From DASYLJ01 sp964432595 (GTDB taxonomy: Bacteria; Desulfobacterota; Binatia; DP-6): 64,000 nucleotides of DNA. Below, one piece after another: positions 39,937 to 48,992 of this stretch. Every line of letters begins with the position of its first letter. Positions within the stretch are counted from its first letter, which is position 1. A model generated the notes under the pieces. It was not told the origin of the DNA and did no database searches. It saw only the letters and a list, made by a program, of their open reading frames with translations. Where the stretch lies: the NCBI GenBank assembly GCA_964432595.1, contig CAYSOF010000009.1, positions 168,655 to 232,654 on the forward strand. Reading direction: 5' to 3'. Position numbers and translations under genes: made by a program.

Positions 39937-42338
39937 CGCCCGCCGGCGGCGCTCACGGGCTCGGGCGCGGCGATCCGTCGAGCCGACACGGTCAGCGTGA
40001 GGATGAGGAACCCGAGTGCGTAGGTGGCGGAGCCGATGAGCAACGCCCACGTGAAGCCGGCCTGTGCGCCGACGAAGACGGCGGAGACCGACGCGACGAC
40101 CGACGTCGCGCCGTTCAGCCCCCATGCCCAGGGGACGAGCCGCTCGTCGTACTCGCGCAGGATGCGGATGCCGACCGGATAGGCCATGCCGAGCAGGAGC
40201 GCGATCGGCGCCAGGATGATCACCGTGATCACGACGCGGGTGATCGGCGCGAGATCGAGCGCCTGCGAGACGAGGACCGGCAGCCCCGCGGCGTACAGCA
40301 GCGAGACGCCCACGAGGGCCGCCCCCAGCCACGGTGCGGCCGACACCGGCTGGCGGATCACCCGCTCGCTGACGAGGCTGCCGATCCCGCAGAACAGGAG
40401 CAACGAGAACAGGCCGACGGCGAGCGAGTAGACCGGATGGCCGAGGAAGAGCACCAGCCGCTGGAGGATCGGGATCTCGATCATCATGAACCCGAAGCCG
40501 AGGGCGACGAAGTAGGCGAGCAGGCCGATGGTGCGCCGATCGCGCGACACGCCATCACGCGCGAAGACGAGCAGCGGCCCGAGGAAGAAGGCGAGCGCGA
40601 GCATCGTCACCGTGCCGAGCAGCAGCGCCATCAGCCCGAGCGCTTCGTTCCCGACGCGGATCATGTTCATCGGGTCTTCGCCCTCGCGCGCGAGCGGCCA
40701 GCGGATGAACTGGAAGAAGTACGGGGCGTCGTCCGACGTCGGGGCCGTCGTCAGCACGGAGGAGTCGTAGAAGCGCGGGTCCACGCCGCGCAGGCCGAGC
40801 ACCTCGGGCGTCCCCGGCTCGTACGCGCGCGGGTCGTACACGATCGCGAACTTGTTGTCCGCGGCCATCTTGTCGACGACGGCGAGCTCCTCGGGCGTCC
40901 ACGCGCCGCGCTTCGCCAACATCGTCGCGACCGGTCCCTGCGACAGGACCACCATGCTGGCGCCCGCTTCCTCGCCCTCGGCGGCCCACGCGGCGGCCGT
41001 CATGCGGAGCAGGCGCATCATCTCGAGCGGATAGCCGGACACGAAGTAGCGCGTCATGCTGAGCACGCCGCCCGGCGCGAGGTGCTGGTAGTACTCCTGG
41101 AACGCCTCGGTCGTGTACAGGTAGTTCTCGGCGAAGACGAAGCCGCCGGCGGCGCCCGCGGCGAACGTGTCGACGAGGCTCAGCTGGATGACGTCGAACT
41201 TGTCCGGCAGGCTGGAGAGCATGCTCCGGCCCTCGCCGATCACCACCTCGACGCCGGGCAGCGTGTAGGGCCGTCCGGAGTAGTCGCCGAAGCGCTCCTG
41301 GACGATGTGCCGCATCAGGGGATTCAGCTCGATGCCCGTGACCGACGGCTGTCCCCATGCCTCCTTGGCGGCGATGATGTCGCGCCCGCCGCCCGTGCCG
41401 ATGATCAGCACGCGCGCGTTCGGCTTCACCCCGTGGACGGCGTAGATGGCGCTCTCGCGCAGGAAGGCCACGCTCTCCGGGTTGCGGTCGTAGTTGAACA
41501 TCGGCGTCCAGGCGGTGCCGTCGATGTCGAGCCACTTGGACGCCGGGTAGCGATCGGCCGGGTAGGCGTTCGGCGGGTTGCGCAGCGGCAGGGTGTGCGG
41601 AGCGAGCAGCTTCGGATTCGGGATGACGCTGATCCGCGAAAAGACGTTCCACACCTCGTACTCGCTGTAGAAGCCCTCCCACGTCTTGATGTAGCGCATG
41701 CGCGCGAGGTCCGTCCCGACGCCCAGCGCCAGGATCACGATGGCGACGGCGGCGCGGACGACGGCCGGCCGCATCCGCTCGCCCAGGCGCCGGATGACGA
41801 GGAGCGAGGCGACGGTGGCCACGGCCCCCACGACGAGCGGCAGCATCGGCGCCGGCATGACGGCCAGCATCGCCACCGCGGCCATGCAGCCGAGGCTCGC
41901 GCCGATCAGGTCGGCCGCGTAGAGACGGCCGATCGCCGCGGAGAAATGCGTGAAGACGAGCGTGACGCACATGCCCGCGAAGAAGAACGGCGTCGCGAGC
42001 GCCAGGTAGGCCAGGGTGAGCGTCGCGAACCCGGCCAGCGAGACCTCCTGACGGACGTGGATGTGCAGGAAGAGGATCGGGGCGAGCGCCGCCCACATGC
42101 CGAAGCGACCGAGGGCGTTCGCGAGCTGCACGTCGACGGAGGCCGCGGGGAACCGCGCCGGGCGCAGGTAGACGACGAGGCTGGCCAGGCCGAGGCCGAA
42201 CATCGCCAGCGAGATCGCGACGAACGCGTAGTGGCTCAGCAGGGCGACGGACAGCGTGCGCGCGAACGACAGCTCGAGCACGAGCAGCCCCATGCACGCC
42301 CCGAAGAGGATGGCGTAGTGCCGGCGCTCGGGTAGCAC
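39933..42338 (-). CDS. Membrane-embedded spermidine-synthase-like protein
   Basis: An 801-residue protein with about seven N-terminal helices, a soluble spermidine-synthase-like Rossmann domain (about 330-480) and about six C-terminal helices. The domain has LIIGTGGGRDIIAAKEAWG, TGIELNPLMRHIV, VVIGEGRSML and IQLSLVDTFAAG. Such membrane proteins are widespread in bacteria and their substrate is unknown; aminopropyl or methyl transfer are both possible. The GTG at 42338 comes two bases after the rmlD stop. The gene shares an operon with epimerase, rmlD and the sulfatase-like gene. A paralogue lies at 48989. Confidence 0.78.
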   Translation of the reverse strand: MLPERRHYAILFGACMGLLVLELSFARTLSVALLSHYAFVAISLAMFGLGLASLVVYLRPARFPAASVDVQLANALGRFGMWAALAPILFLHIHVRQEVSLAGFATLTLAYLALATPFFFAGMCVTLVFTHFSAAIGRLYAADLIGASLGCMAAVAMLAVMPAPMLPLVVGAVATVASLLVIRRLGERMRPAVVRAAVAIVILALGVGTDLARMRYIKTWEGFYSEYEVWNVFSRISVIPNPKLLAPHTLPLRNPPNAYPADRYPASKWLDIDGTAWTPMFNYDRNPESVAFLRESAIYAVHGVKPNARVLIIGTGGGRDIIAAKEAWGQPSVTGIELNPLMRHIVQERFGDYSGRPYTLPGVEVVIGEGRSMLSSLPDKFDVIQLSLVDTFAAGAAGGFVFAENYLYTTEAFQEYYQHLAPGGVLSMTRYFVSGYPLEMMRLLRMTAAAWAAEGEEAGASMVVLSQGPVATMLAKRGAWTPEELAVVDKMAADNKFAIVYDPRAYEPGTPEVLGLRGVDPRFYDSSVLTTAPTSDDAPYFFQFIRWPLAREGEDPMNMIRVGNEALGLMALLLGTVTMLALAFFLGPLLVFARDGVSRDRRTIGLLAYFVALGFGFMMIEIPILQRLVLFLGHPVYSLAVGLFSLLLFCGIGSLVSERVIRQPVSAAPWLGAALVGVSLLYAAGLPVLVSQALDLAPITRVVITVIILAPIALLLGMAYPVGIRILREYDERLVPWAWGLNGATSVVASVSAVFVGAQAGFTWALLIGSATYALGFLILTLTVSARRIAAPEPVSAAGGR

Positions 42339-42340
42339 GG

Positions 42341-43276
42341 TCAGCGGGGTGCCGGGACCGGCGTCCCGGCCGTGCGCTGCCCCTCCGTGGCGGGCAGTCC
42401 GTTGCCGGTCCTCGCGTCGCCGGCCGCGCGGCGCCGGTCCATGTAGTCGGCGAGCGCCTCGCGCCAGGGCCGCATCCGATCGAGCCCGACACGGCCGAGG
42501 GCCGCGTTCTCCAGCACCGAGTACGACGGCCGCCGCACCGGACCGGGGGCGCCGTCGCTCGACGACGGGGCGAGCGGCGTGGTGATGCCGCCCAGCTCGA
42601 AGATCGCGCGCGCGAACTCGTACCAGGAGCAGGCGCCGCCCGCGGTCGCGTGGTAGAGGCCCGGCGGTGCGTCGAGCGCCAGCACGCGGATCTGCGCCGC
42701 GAGATCGGCGGTGAACGTGGGCGTGAGCACCTCGTCGTCGACCACGCGGACCTCCGGCTTCTCGGCGGCGACGCGGAACATCGTGTCGATGAAGTTGCCG
42801 CCCTTCGCGCGACACGGACGCAGCCCGTACAGCCCCGACGAGCGCACGACCTGATGTGTGCCGTCGGCGAGCACGCCGTGCTCTCCGGCGACCTTCGAGA
42901 TGCCGTAGACGTTCAGCGGGGCGGGGCGGTCGTCTTCGACGTAGGGCGCGCGCTTCGCGCCGTCGAAGACGTAGTCGGTGCTGACGTGGACGAGCCGTGC
43001 GCCCCGCTCGGTGCAGGCTCGCGCCAGCTGCCACGGCGCCACGGCGTTCACCGCGAAGGCCAGGTCGGGCGTCGTCTCGCAACGCGGCACGTTGTGAAAC
43101 GCGGCCGTGTTCACGACGACGTCGGGACGGTGTCGTTCGAGCATCGCGCGGACCCCGTCCGCGTCGGTGATGTCGAGGTCGTCGTGGCCGAGCCCCACGA
43201 CGTCGTCCGTCGCGAAGGCCTCGACGCAGTCGCTGCCGAGCTGCCCGGGTGCGCCGATAACGACGATCCGGGTCAG
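42341..43276 (-). CDS. rmlD: dTDP-4-dehydrorhamnose reductase (RmlD-like), probable CTG start
   Basis: A 311-residue extended SDR. It has IVVIGAPGQLGSDCV, STDYVFDGAKRAPYVEDD, the YxxxK pair (YGISKVAGE), and NVPRCETTPDLAFAVNAVAP. RmlD reduces dTDP-4-dehydro-L-rhamnose with NADPH, the last step to dTDP-L-rhamnose. The coding region has no ATG, GTG or TTG near the N-terminus that agrees with the ribosome site. A perfect GGAGG (43287-43283) lies six bases before CTG 43276, which overlaps the upstream stop as CTGA. A GTG further upstream would add about 20 residues. The homologue of RmlC lies divergently at 44371; rmlA and rmlB are not in this window. Confidence 0.82.
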   Translation of the reverse strand: MTRIVVIGAPGQLGSDCVEAFATDDVVGLGHDDLDITDADGVRAMLERHRPDVVVNTAAFHNVPRCETTPDLAFAVNAVAPWQLARACTERGARLVHVSTDYVFDGAKRAPYVEDDRPAPLNVYGISKVAGEHGVLADGTHQVVRSSGLYGLRPCRAKGGNFIDTMFRVAAEKPEVRVVDDEVLTPTFTADLAAQIRVLALDAPPGLYHATAGGACSWYEFARAIFELGGITTPLAPSSSDGAPGPVRRPSYSVLENAALGRVGLDRMRPWREALADYMDRRRAAGDARTGNGLPATEGQRTAGTPVPAPR

Positions 43277-44298
43277 AAGACGCCTCCGATCGCCTTGATC
43301 GTCTTTTCCATCTCGCTGAGCAGCGTCATCCACTCGATGTTGTAGTAGCGCGGATGGAAGGCCTCCATGGGCCCGCCGTTCTGCTCGAGCATCTTGACGA
43401 TGTTCTCGACGGATTCCTTCACCGGCACGACGCTCTTCACGCCGAGCTCGGTCTCGAGTCGCTGGCCGCTGACGCGATACGAGCGCGTCTTGTGGTTCGA
43501 GTAGTCGACCTCGATCTCCACCTTGCGGATGGGGCGCAGCGCCTCGCGCACCCAGTGCGCCAGCTCGAGGATGCGGTAGTTCTTGCCGACGACGTTGAAG
43601 ATCTTCGAGTGGACCTTCTCGTCGGGCGCCTCGATGCACGCGACGTAGACGCGCGCGAGGTCGGTGACGTCGACGAGCGGCCGCCACATCTCGCCGCCGC
43701 AGTGGACGGTGAGCGAGCCCTTCGTGAGCGCGTCGCGCACGAACGTGTTGACCACGAGGTCGTAGCGCATGCGCGGGCTCCAGCCGTACACCGTGCCCTG
43801 GCGGAGGAGGACGGGGCAGAAGTTCTCGTCCGCCATGTCGAGCAGGAGCCGCTCGGCATTGTAGTTCGACACGGCGTAGGCCGCGCGCGGCCGCACCTCG
43901 GACTCCTCGTCGCGCAGGAAGTCCTCCGCGTAGAAGCCGAGGTCGTAAATCGAGCACGTCGACGCGAAGATGAAACGCTTGATGCCGGCGGCCTTCGCGG
44001 CCTTGGCCACGACGTCGGTGCCGACCGTGTTGATCTCCTCGTTGGCCTTGGGGTTGAACTCGGCCGTCGGGTCGTTCGACAGGCCGGCCAGATGGAGTAC
44101 CGCATTGCACCCGTCGAGCACCGCTGGATCGAACGTGCGGATGTCGCCCTGGACGATCTCGACGCTGTCGGCGACTTCGTCGAGGCCTTCGGCGCCGAAA
44201 TACAGCTTGTCGAAGACGCGGAGCGCCTCGCCTTTGGCCAGCAGCTGCCGTACGGCTACACAGCCAATGTAGCCCGCTCCCCCGGTAACGAGAATCAT
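43273..44298 (-). CDS. NAD-dependent epimerase/dehydratase family protein
   Basis: A 341-residue extended SDR. It has ILVTGGAGYIGCVAVRQLL, the S-x-x-Y region (STCSIYDLGFYAED), and VNTFVRDALTKGSLTVHCGG. At the YxxxK position it reads AAYAVSNYNAE, so the catalytic Lys is Asn. The NAD-binding region and fold are intact. Relatives act on nucleotide sugars; the altered residue may mean a changed or lost reaction. It is the first gene of a minus-strand operon that continues into rmlD, and its stop overlaps the rmlD start. Confidence 0.78.
   Translation of the reverse strand: MILVTGGAGYIGCVAVRQLLAKGEALRVFDKLYFGAEGLDEVADSVEIVQGDIRTFDPAVLDGCNAVLHLAGLSNDPTAEFNPKANEEINTVGTDVVAKAAKAAGIKRFIFASTCSIYDLGFYAEDFLRDEESEVRPRAAYAVSNYNAERLLLDMADENFCPVLLRQGTVYGWSPRMRYDLVVNTFVRDALTKGSLTVHCGGEMWRPLVDVTDLARVYVACIEAPDEKVHSKIFNVVGKNYRILELAHWVREALRPIRKVEIEVDYSNHKTRSYRVSGQRLETELGVKSVVPVKESVENIVKMLEQNGGPMEAFHPRYYNIEWMTLLSEMEKTIKAIGGVF
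43283..43287 (-). promoter_or_regulatory. Shine-Dalgarno GGAGG before a CTG start
   Basis: GGAGG occupies 43287-43283 on the minus strand. Six bases later comes CTG (43276-43274), whose TG forms part of the upstream TGA stop. Position and quality are those of a normal ribosome site, supporting CTG as the rmlD start. Confidence 0.55.
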
Positions 44299-44319
44299 GG
44301 TCGCTAGTTCGCGTTATCG

Positions 44320-44349
44320 TTGACTTCGACCGAGTCGGTCTCCTAACAT
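44320..44349 (+). promoter_or_regulatory. Promoter for the rmlC-like gene
   Basis: TTGACT (44320-44325) and TAACAT (44344-44349) are 18 bp apart. The TTG start of the gene follows after 21 bases, with GAGG (44360-44363) as ribosome site. A palindrome lies in the spacer. Confidence 0.5.
44328..44340. promoter_or_regulatory. Palindrome in the promoter spacer, possible operator
   Basis: GACCGA-G-TCGGTC is a perfect 6-bp inverted repeat with a one-base centre, lying between the -35 and -10 boxes of the rmlC-like promoter. A regulator binding here would compete with polymerase. It is short, so chance is possible in GC-rich DNA. Confidence 0.25.
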
Positions 44350-44370
44350 CGCGCGCGCCGAGGTTGCAAC

Positions 44371-44931
44371 TTGAAAGAGGAACTCCAGGTCCTTCCCCCC
44401 GTCCAGGTTTTCCAGGCGCGCGGATTCCCGGACGAGCGCGGCATGCTGATCCAGTCATGGGTCGCCGGCGACCTCGCGCAGCGCGGCATCCCGACCACGT
44501 TCCACCAGGCCATCCAGACCTGCTCGAAGCGCGGCGTCGTCCGTGGGCTCCACTTCCAGTGGGAGCCGTTCATGGGGAAGCTGGTCCGCTGCATCCACGG
44601 ATCGATCATCGACGTCGTGGTCGACGTGCGGCACGGGTCGCCCACGCTGGGCAAGCACCTCGCCGTCGAGCTCACCGCCGAGAACCGGAACGTCATCTGG
44701 GTCCCGCCCGGTTTCGCGCACGGCACCTTCGCTCTCGAGGACGACACGATCGTGCTCTACGAGTGCAGCGGCGAGCACGGCCCGGGCGAGGGCGGCATCC
44801 TCTGGAACGATCCCGCGCTCGGCATCCGTTGGCCCGACATCCCGCCGATCGTCTCCGACAAGGACAAGGTCGCGCCGACGCTCCAGGCCTGGCTCGCCGA
44901 CCCGCGCTCACAGCACTTCCGCATGGAGTAG
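44371..44931 (+). CDS. dTDP-4-dehydrorhamnose 3,5-epimerase-like protein (RmlC-like)
   Basis: A 186-residue cupin-fold protein of the RmlC family. It has the family blocks FPDERG, RGVVRGLHFQ (catalytic His), KLVRCIHGSIIDVVVDVR, and IWVPPGFAHGTFAL. The block that normally carries the catalytic Tyr before the ...PE-E segment reads YECSGEHGPGEGGI and lacks it. It may therefore epimerise only one carbon, or isomerise a keto sugar, instead of the full 3,5-epimerisation. TTG is the start, supported by GAGG seven bases upstream. The GT2 gene begins three bases after its stop. Confidence 0.78.
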   Translation: MKEELQVLPPVQVFQARGFPDERGMLIQSWVAGDLAQRGIPTTFHQAIQTCSKRGVVRGLHFQWEPFMGKLVRCIHGSIIDVVVDVRHGSPTLGKHLAVELTAENRNVIWVPPGFAHGTFALEDDTIVLYECSGEHGPGEGGILWNDPALGIRWPDIPPIVSDKDKVAPTLQAWLADPRSQHFRME

Positions 44932-44934
44932 GCC

Positions 44935-45951
44935 GTGGACGATCGCGCGGACGCAACCGGGGAGGTCTCCGTGGGCGCGCGCGTCGCGGTCGCGATCGTT
45001 CACTGGGGCGCCAAGCGCGACACGCTGCGGTGCCTGCGCAGCGTCGCCGCGTCGCACGTGCCCGCGAATCCGGCGATCGTCATCGACAACGGGACGGGGG
45101 CGATCACCGCCGGCGAGATCCGCGGTGTCATGCCGGAGGCGATCTTCGTGGCGCTGCCGGAGAACGTCGGCTTCGCCGCCGCGGCCAATCTCGCCATCCG
45201 TCGCGCGATGGCCGCGGGCGCGCAGTACGTCATGCTGATCAACAACGACGCGGTGCTGGTGCGCGACTGCATCGACGAGCTGCTGCGGGTCGCGAAGACC
45301 GAGCCGCGCGTCGCCGCGATCGGCGCGAAGGTGCTGTCGTTCACCCAGCGCAAGCGGCTGTGGATGGCCTACGGCGAGCTGACGTACCGCGCGGCGCTGG
45401 TCCGGCTCGTCGGTCGGGGCGAGGACGACGGACCCGAGTTCTCGATGGTGCGCGAGGTCGATTGCGTCCCCGGCTGCTCCATCCTGATCGCCTGCAGCGC
45501 GATCGACGCGATCGGCTACCTCGACGACGAGTTCTTCGCGTACCACGAGGATCTCGACTGGTGCACGCGCGCCCGCGAGCAGGGCCTGCGGATCGTCTTC
45601 GCGCCCGCGGCGCGCGTCTACCATCGCGGCGGCGCCAGCCTCGCCAAGAACGAGCTCGTCGTGCACTACCTGCTGTCGCGGAACACGGTACTCTTCGCGC
45701 GCAAGCACGCGCGGCTGCATCAGTGGCTGCGTCTCGGCGTGACCATCGGCGGCAGCCTGGCGCGCGACGTGGTCCGCGGCTGGTGGCGCGGCAACACGGC
45801 GCTCCAGCGCATGCTGTGCCGCGGCTACGTCGACGGCCTGCTGCGGCGTGACGTGCCGTACGAGGAGTTCGGGCTGCGTCCGGCGCGCTCGGCGACGCGC
45901 GCCGCCTGGGACGAACGCTCCGGCGAGACGATCGGCCACGAGCCGGCGTGA
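44935..45951 (+). CDS. GT2 family glycosyltransferase (rhamnosyltransferase-like)
   Basis: A 338-residue GT2 enzyme. It has VAVAIVHWGAKRDTLRCL, IVIDNGTGAIT, ENVGFAAAANLAIRRAM, MLINNDAVLVRD and FFAYHEDLDWCTRAREQGL, then a basic C-terminal tail. The start is GTG 44935, just after the rmlC-like stop. It is probably co-transcribed with it and with the following membrane protein, suggesting that it uses the deoxysugar made by RmlC/RmlD-like enzymes. The first strand is less canonical than in the other GT2 proteins of the window. Confidence 0.82.
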   Translation: MDDRADATGEVSVGARVAVAIVHWGAKRDTLRCLRSVAASHVPANPAIVIDNGTGAITAGEIRGVMPEAIFVALPENVGFAAAANLAIRRAMAAGAQYVMLINNDAVLVRDCIDELLRVAKTEPRVAAIGAKVLSFTQRKRLWMAYGELTYRAALVRLVGRGEDDGPEFSMVREVDCVPGCSILIACSAIDAIGYLDDEFFAYHEDLDWCTRAREQGLRIVFAPAARVYHRGGASLAKNELVVHYLLSRNTVLFARKHARLHQWLRLGVTIGGSLARDVVRGWWRGNTALQRMLCRGYVDGLLRRDVPYEEFGLRPARSATRAAWDERSGETIGHEPA

Positions 45952-47693
45952 TGCGCCGTCTCGCGCGCGCGCTCCTCGCCGCCGCCCGCGGCGGGTGGCG
46001 CGCCGTCATGGTCCTCGTGCGCGTCGCCCCCGTCGTGCTGGCGGGCTTCGTGGTCGTCATCGTCGGCGCGCGCGCGGCGCACTTCGCGGTCGCGTCGCTG
46101 CCGGGGGCGCTCGACGACCAGGTCGGCGAGATCATGGCGCTGGGGTTCTCCTTCGCGCTGAACCAGGGCGCGTCGTTCGTCCTGGTCGCGCAGATGGCGA
46201 TGGCCGTCGTCGCCGTCTTCGTGCTGCTCCGGCTCGGCGCCCGCATCCGGCGGCGACCGCCGGTGCCGGTCGCCGAGCTGCGCCCGTGGGTGTTGGCGGG
46301 CGCGTGGCTCGGGCTCGCCCTCTTCAACACCGTCCTCGACTTCCAGCCGGGACTCCTCGCCCTCTTCGTCGGCACCATCCCTGTGCTGGCCTGGGCGCCG
46401 CGCCGCCTGGCGCTCGCGGGCGCCGCGCTCGTCGCGGTCTGCGCGGCGTGGCTCGCGATCGGTCCGGCGCCCGACCGGTTCGACCTCGTTTTCGGCGCCG
46501 CATGGGTCGCGGTCTGCATGCTGGCGATCGTCGTGCGGGCGCGCGTCGCACGGCGTGGCGAGTGGGCGACCGCCGTCGTGCTCGCCTACGCCGTCCTCCA
46601 GGGCTCGGCGCTCACGTGGGATCGCCTGCCGCTCTTCCGCCCCGACGCCGGGGCGCGGGTCGTCGCCGACGGCAACGTCTTCCACTGGTGCGAGGACGCG
46701 CAGCGCGGCCGGCTCTACGCGACGCACACGACCTGCGACGCCTGGTCGATGGCGAAGTGTCGCGACGACTTCATCGCGGTCCACGACCTGCGCGACCCGT
46801 CCCACGTCGAACGCCTGCAGTTCTTCGACGACGCGTTCGCCGGCCGCATGATGCATCTCCTGTGTCTGCCCGACCGCGTGCAGGTCGGCATGGGTGCGAC
46901 GCTCGTGAACGGTCGGCTGCGCGCCGGCAACCTGATGGAGTTCGCGGCCGACGACCCGGCCCGCGTGACGCGCGACGTGCTCGGCGACGCGAGCGAGGAC
47001 GGCACGGGCGCCATCTTCCTGCACGACCGCGCCCGCAACGCCGTCTTCTACGTCAGCGAGAGCCGCAACCGCGTGCTGCGCGTCGACCTCGCCACGGGCG
47101 AGCGGCGCTGGATCCAGCTGCAGGGCATCCGCTCCTGGCCGCCACCCCACCGCAACGGCCGCTTCATCGTGAGCCTGCCCGGCCCGACGTCGACCGGACC
47201 GGACGCCGTGTTCGCGGCGCGCGGCACGGGCTACTTCGTCGAATGGATGCGCGGATCGAAGGTGGCCGAGCTGGACCTGGCGCGCGGCGAGGAGGTCGGC
47301 AGCTACGCGACCAACAACGGGGCCAACCAGGCGGTCGCGGTCGACGAGGAGCGGCAGCGGCTGCTGGTCACCGGCGTCTGGGGCGTCGAGGCGATCGATC
47401 TGCGCACCGGACGGCGGGTCGCTCGCCTGCGCACACCGTTCGGGCCGCGCTTGCCCGTGATCGACGCCGTGCACGACCTCGTCTACGTGCCGACGACGTT
47501 CGGCAACCACCTCCTCGTCCTCGACCGTGACTCGCTGGCGGTCGTCGGACGCCTTGCGGTCGGCGCAGGCGGACGCTTTGCCCACCTGACGACCGACGGC
47601 ACGCGCCTGTTCGCGAGCGGCGGCAGGCGCACGTACCTGTGGGACACGGCGAGCCTCGCACGCCGGTTCGGCGCGTCCGGCGGCCGAACTTGA
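45951..47693 (+). CDS. Membrane protein with C-terminal beta-propeller-like domain
   Basis: A 580-residue protein of a family I do not recognise. The first 200 or so residues hold about six membrane helices. The remainder is a periplasmic-type domain with repeated strand pairs (VLGDASEDGTGAIFLHD, NAVFYVSESRNRVLRVDLATG, EEVGSYATNNGANQAVAVD, LAVVGRLAVGAGGRFAHL) as in YVTN/NHL propellers. The start ATG overlaps the GT2 stop (GTGATG). Context suggests a role in the surface glycan, but nothing more can be claimed. Confidence 0.65.
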   Translation: MRRLARALLAAARGGWRAVMVLVRVAPVVLAGFVVVIVGARAAHFAVASLPGALDDQVGEIMALGFSFALNQGASFVLVAQMAMAVVAVFVLLRLGARIRRRPPVPVAELRPWVLAGAWLGLALFNTVLDFQPGLLALFVGTIPVLAWAPRRLALAGAALVAVCAAWLAIGPAPDRFDLVFGAAWVAVCMLAIVVRARVARRGEWATAVVLAYAVLQGSALTWDRLPLFRPDAGARVVADGNVFHWCEDAQRGRLYATHTTCDAWSMAKCRDDFIAVHDLRDPSHVERLQFFDDAFAGRMMHLLCLPDRVQVGMGATLVNGRLRAGNLMEFAADDPARVTRDVLGDASEDGTGAIFLHDRARNAVFYVSESRNRVLRVDLATGERRWIQLQGIRSWPPPHRNGRFIVSLPGPTSTGPDAVFAARGTGYFVEWMRGSKVAELDLARGEEVGSYATNNGANQAVAVDEERQRLLVTGVWGVEAIDLRTGRRVARLRTPFGPRLPVIDAVHDLVYVPTTFGNHLLVLDRDSLAVVGRLAVGAGGRFAHLTTDGTRLFASGGRRTYLWDTASLARRFGASGGRT

Positions 47694-47717
47694 CAGCCTT
47701 CGAGGTCCGACGATAAG
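47690..47717 (+). promoter_or_regulatory. Sigma70-type promoter for the TPR protein gene
   Basis: TTGACA (47690-47695, overlapping the upstream stop) and GATAAG (47712-47717) are 16 bp apart. The ATG follows after 18 bases. The same -10 box GATAAG occurs in the strong promoter at 54612. Confidence 0.5.
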
Positions 47718-47735
47718 CCCGTCAAAGAGCGACCC

Positions 47736-48992
47736 ATGGGGGCGATCGTCGGTTTCCGCCGCGCTACCCGATGCGCACGCGTGTCGTGGCTCTGCCTGGC
47801 GCTGACGGCCATGTCCTGGGGCGTCGCGTGGGCGGAGGATGCGAGCCAGCAGAAGCCCGCGGGGCTGTCGCGGATCCCCGGGCCGATGCCCACCACCGCG
47901 CCCGACATCCTCATGATGGCCGACGTGCTGGTCCGCGGCGGTCACGTGGTGGAAGCCAGGCTGCTGCTGCAGCAGGTGGTCCAGAACTTCCCGGACACCG
48001 GCTGGCAGAAGTGGGGCCTGCTCGGCCTGGGCTTCCTCGAGCTCGCCCGCGGCCGGATGGACGCCGCGCGTCCGTACTATGCGGCGGCGGCCGTGCCGGG
48101 TTTCTCGCAGGACACCGCGCTGGTCGTGCTGGCGTTGCTCGATGCGCAGGCGGGCAACGGCATGCTGGCGGCCGCGACGCTCGACACGCTCGCACGCGAC
48201 CCCGCCCGGCGGCCGGCCGTGCGCGAGGCGGCGGGCCTCGCGGCGGGGTATGCGCGCTACTGGGCGGGAGACTACGAGGGCGCCGCGGTCGCCTTCGGCG
48301 CCATGGCCGATGGGAATCCCGTCGGCCCGCTGACCGACGACGCGCTCTACGGGCTCGCGCAATCGCTCTTCGCGCTCGACGATCCCGACAACGCCGAGCA
48401 GGTGCTCGAGCGCGTCAACGAGATGCAGCCGCAGGGCTTCGACGACACACACGTCCGCCCCGCGCTGCGCCAGCTCGGGTTCCGCGAGATCATCCGGGCG
48501 ACGCGCAAGCGCTACGACGCCGTTCCGCTCGGCCAGCCGGACCAGATGCTGATCGCGTTGCTCGACGTGAACGGTCGCGTCCTGGCGCGCGGAAGCCTCC
48601 GGTCGCTGGCGAAGAAGGCCAAGCGTGCGCCGAAGGGCTCGACGCTCGCGAAGGCGGCGCAGAACGCGCAGGCGGCGCTCGCACGCACGCGGAAGCCGAA
48701 GCTCCTGTCGACCTCGGCGCCGATGGGCTCCGCGCCGACCACGCACGGCCCGATCGGAACCGTCGTCGGCCCGGACGGCGACGTGCCGCCGGCGAGCGAT
48801 GCGACGCCGTCTGCGACGGACCCGGCGACGGACGCCACGCGGCCGCTGCCACACGCGGTGGCCGAGGAAGAGGAGGGGGGCGGCGGCTTCGTCGTGCTGC
48901 TGCTCGTGATCGGCGCGATCTTCTACGTTCGCCGCCGGTGGGGTCTTCCGCCGTTTCTCAAACGAGCCGCGTCTCGCCCGGCGGGCCGGTGA
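47736..48992 (+). CDS. TPR-containing protein with C-terminal membrane anchor
   Basis: A 418-residue exported protein. A signal peptide ends about residue 33 (GVAWA). Residues about 55-260 are tetratricopeptide-like helical repeats (VVEARLLLQQVVQNFPDTGWQ, GRMDAARPYYAAAAVPG, DYEGAAVAFGAMADGNP). A Pro/Thr/Asp-rich linker leads to a membrane helix (VVLLLVIGAIFYVRRR) and a short basic tail. It resembles periplasmic TPR proteins that assemble other components. The function is unknown. It overlaps the next gene by four bases (GTGA), so the two are likely partners. Confidence 0.68.
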   Translation: MGAIVGFRRATRCARVSWLCLALTAMSWGVAWAEDASQQKPAGLSRIPGPMPTTAPDILMMADVLVRGGHVVEARLLLQQVVQNFPDTGWQKWGLLGLGFLELARGRMDAARPYYAAAAVPGFSQDTALVVLALLDAQAGNGMLAAATLDTLARDPARRPAVREAAGLAAGYARYWAGDYEGAAVAFGAMADGNPVGPLTDDALYGLAQSLFALDDPDNAEQVLERVNEMQPQGFDDTHVRPALRQLGFREIIRATRKRYDAVPLGQPDQMLIALLDVNGRVLARGSLRSLAKKAKRAPKGSTLAKAAQNAQAALARTRKPKLLSTSAPMGSAPTTHGPIGTVVGPDGDVPPASDATPSATDPATDATRPLPHAVAEEEEGGGGFVVLLLVIGAIFYVRRRWGLPPFLKRAASRPAGR

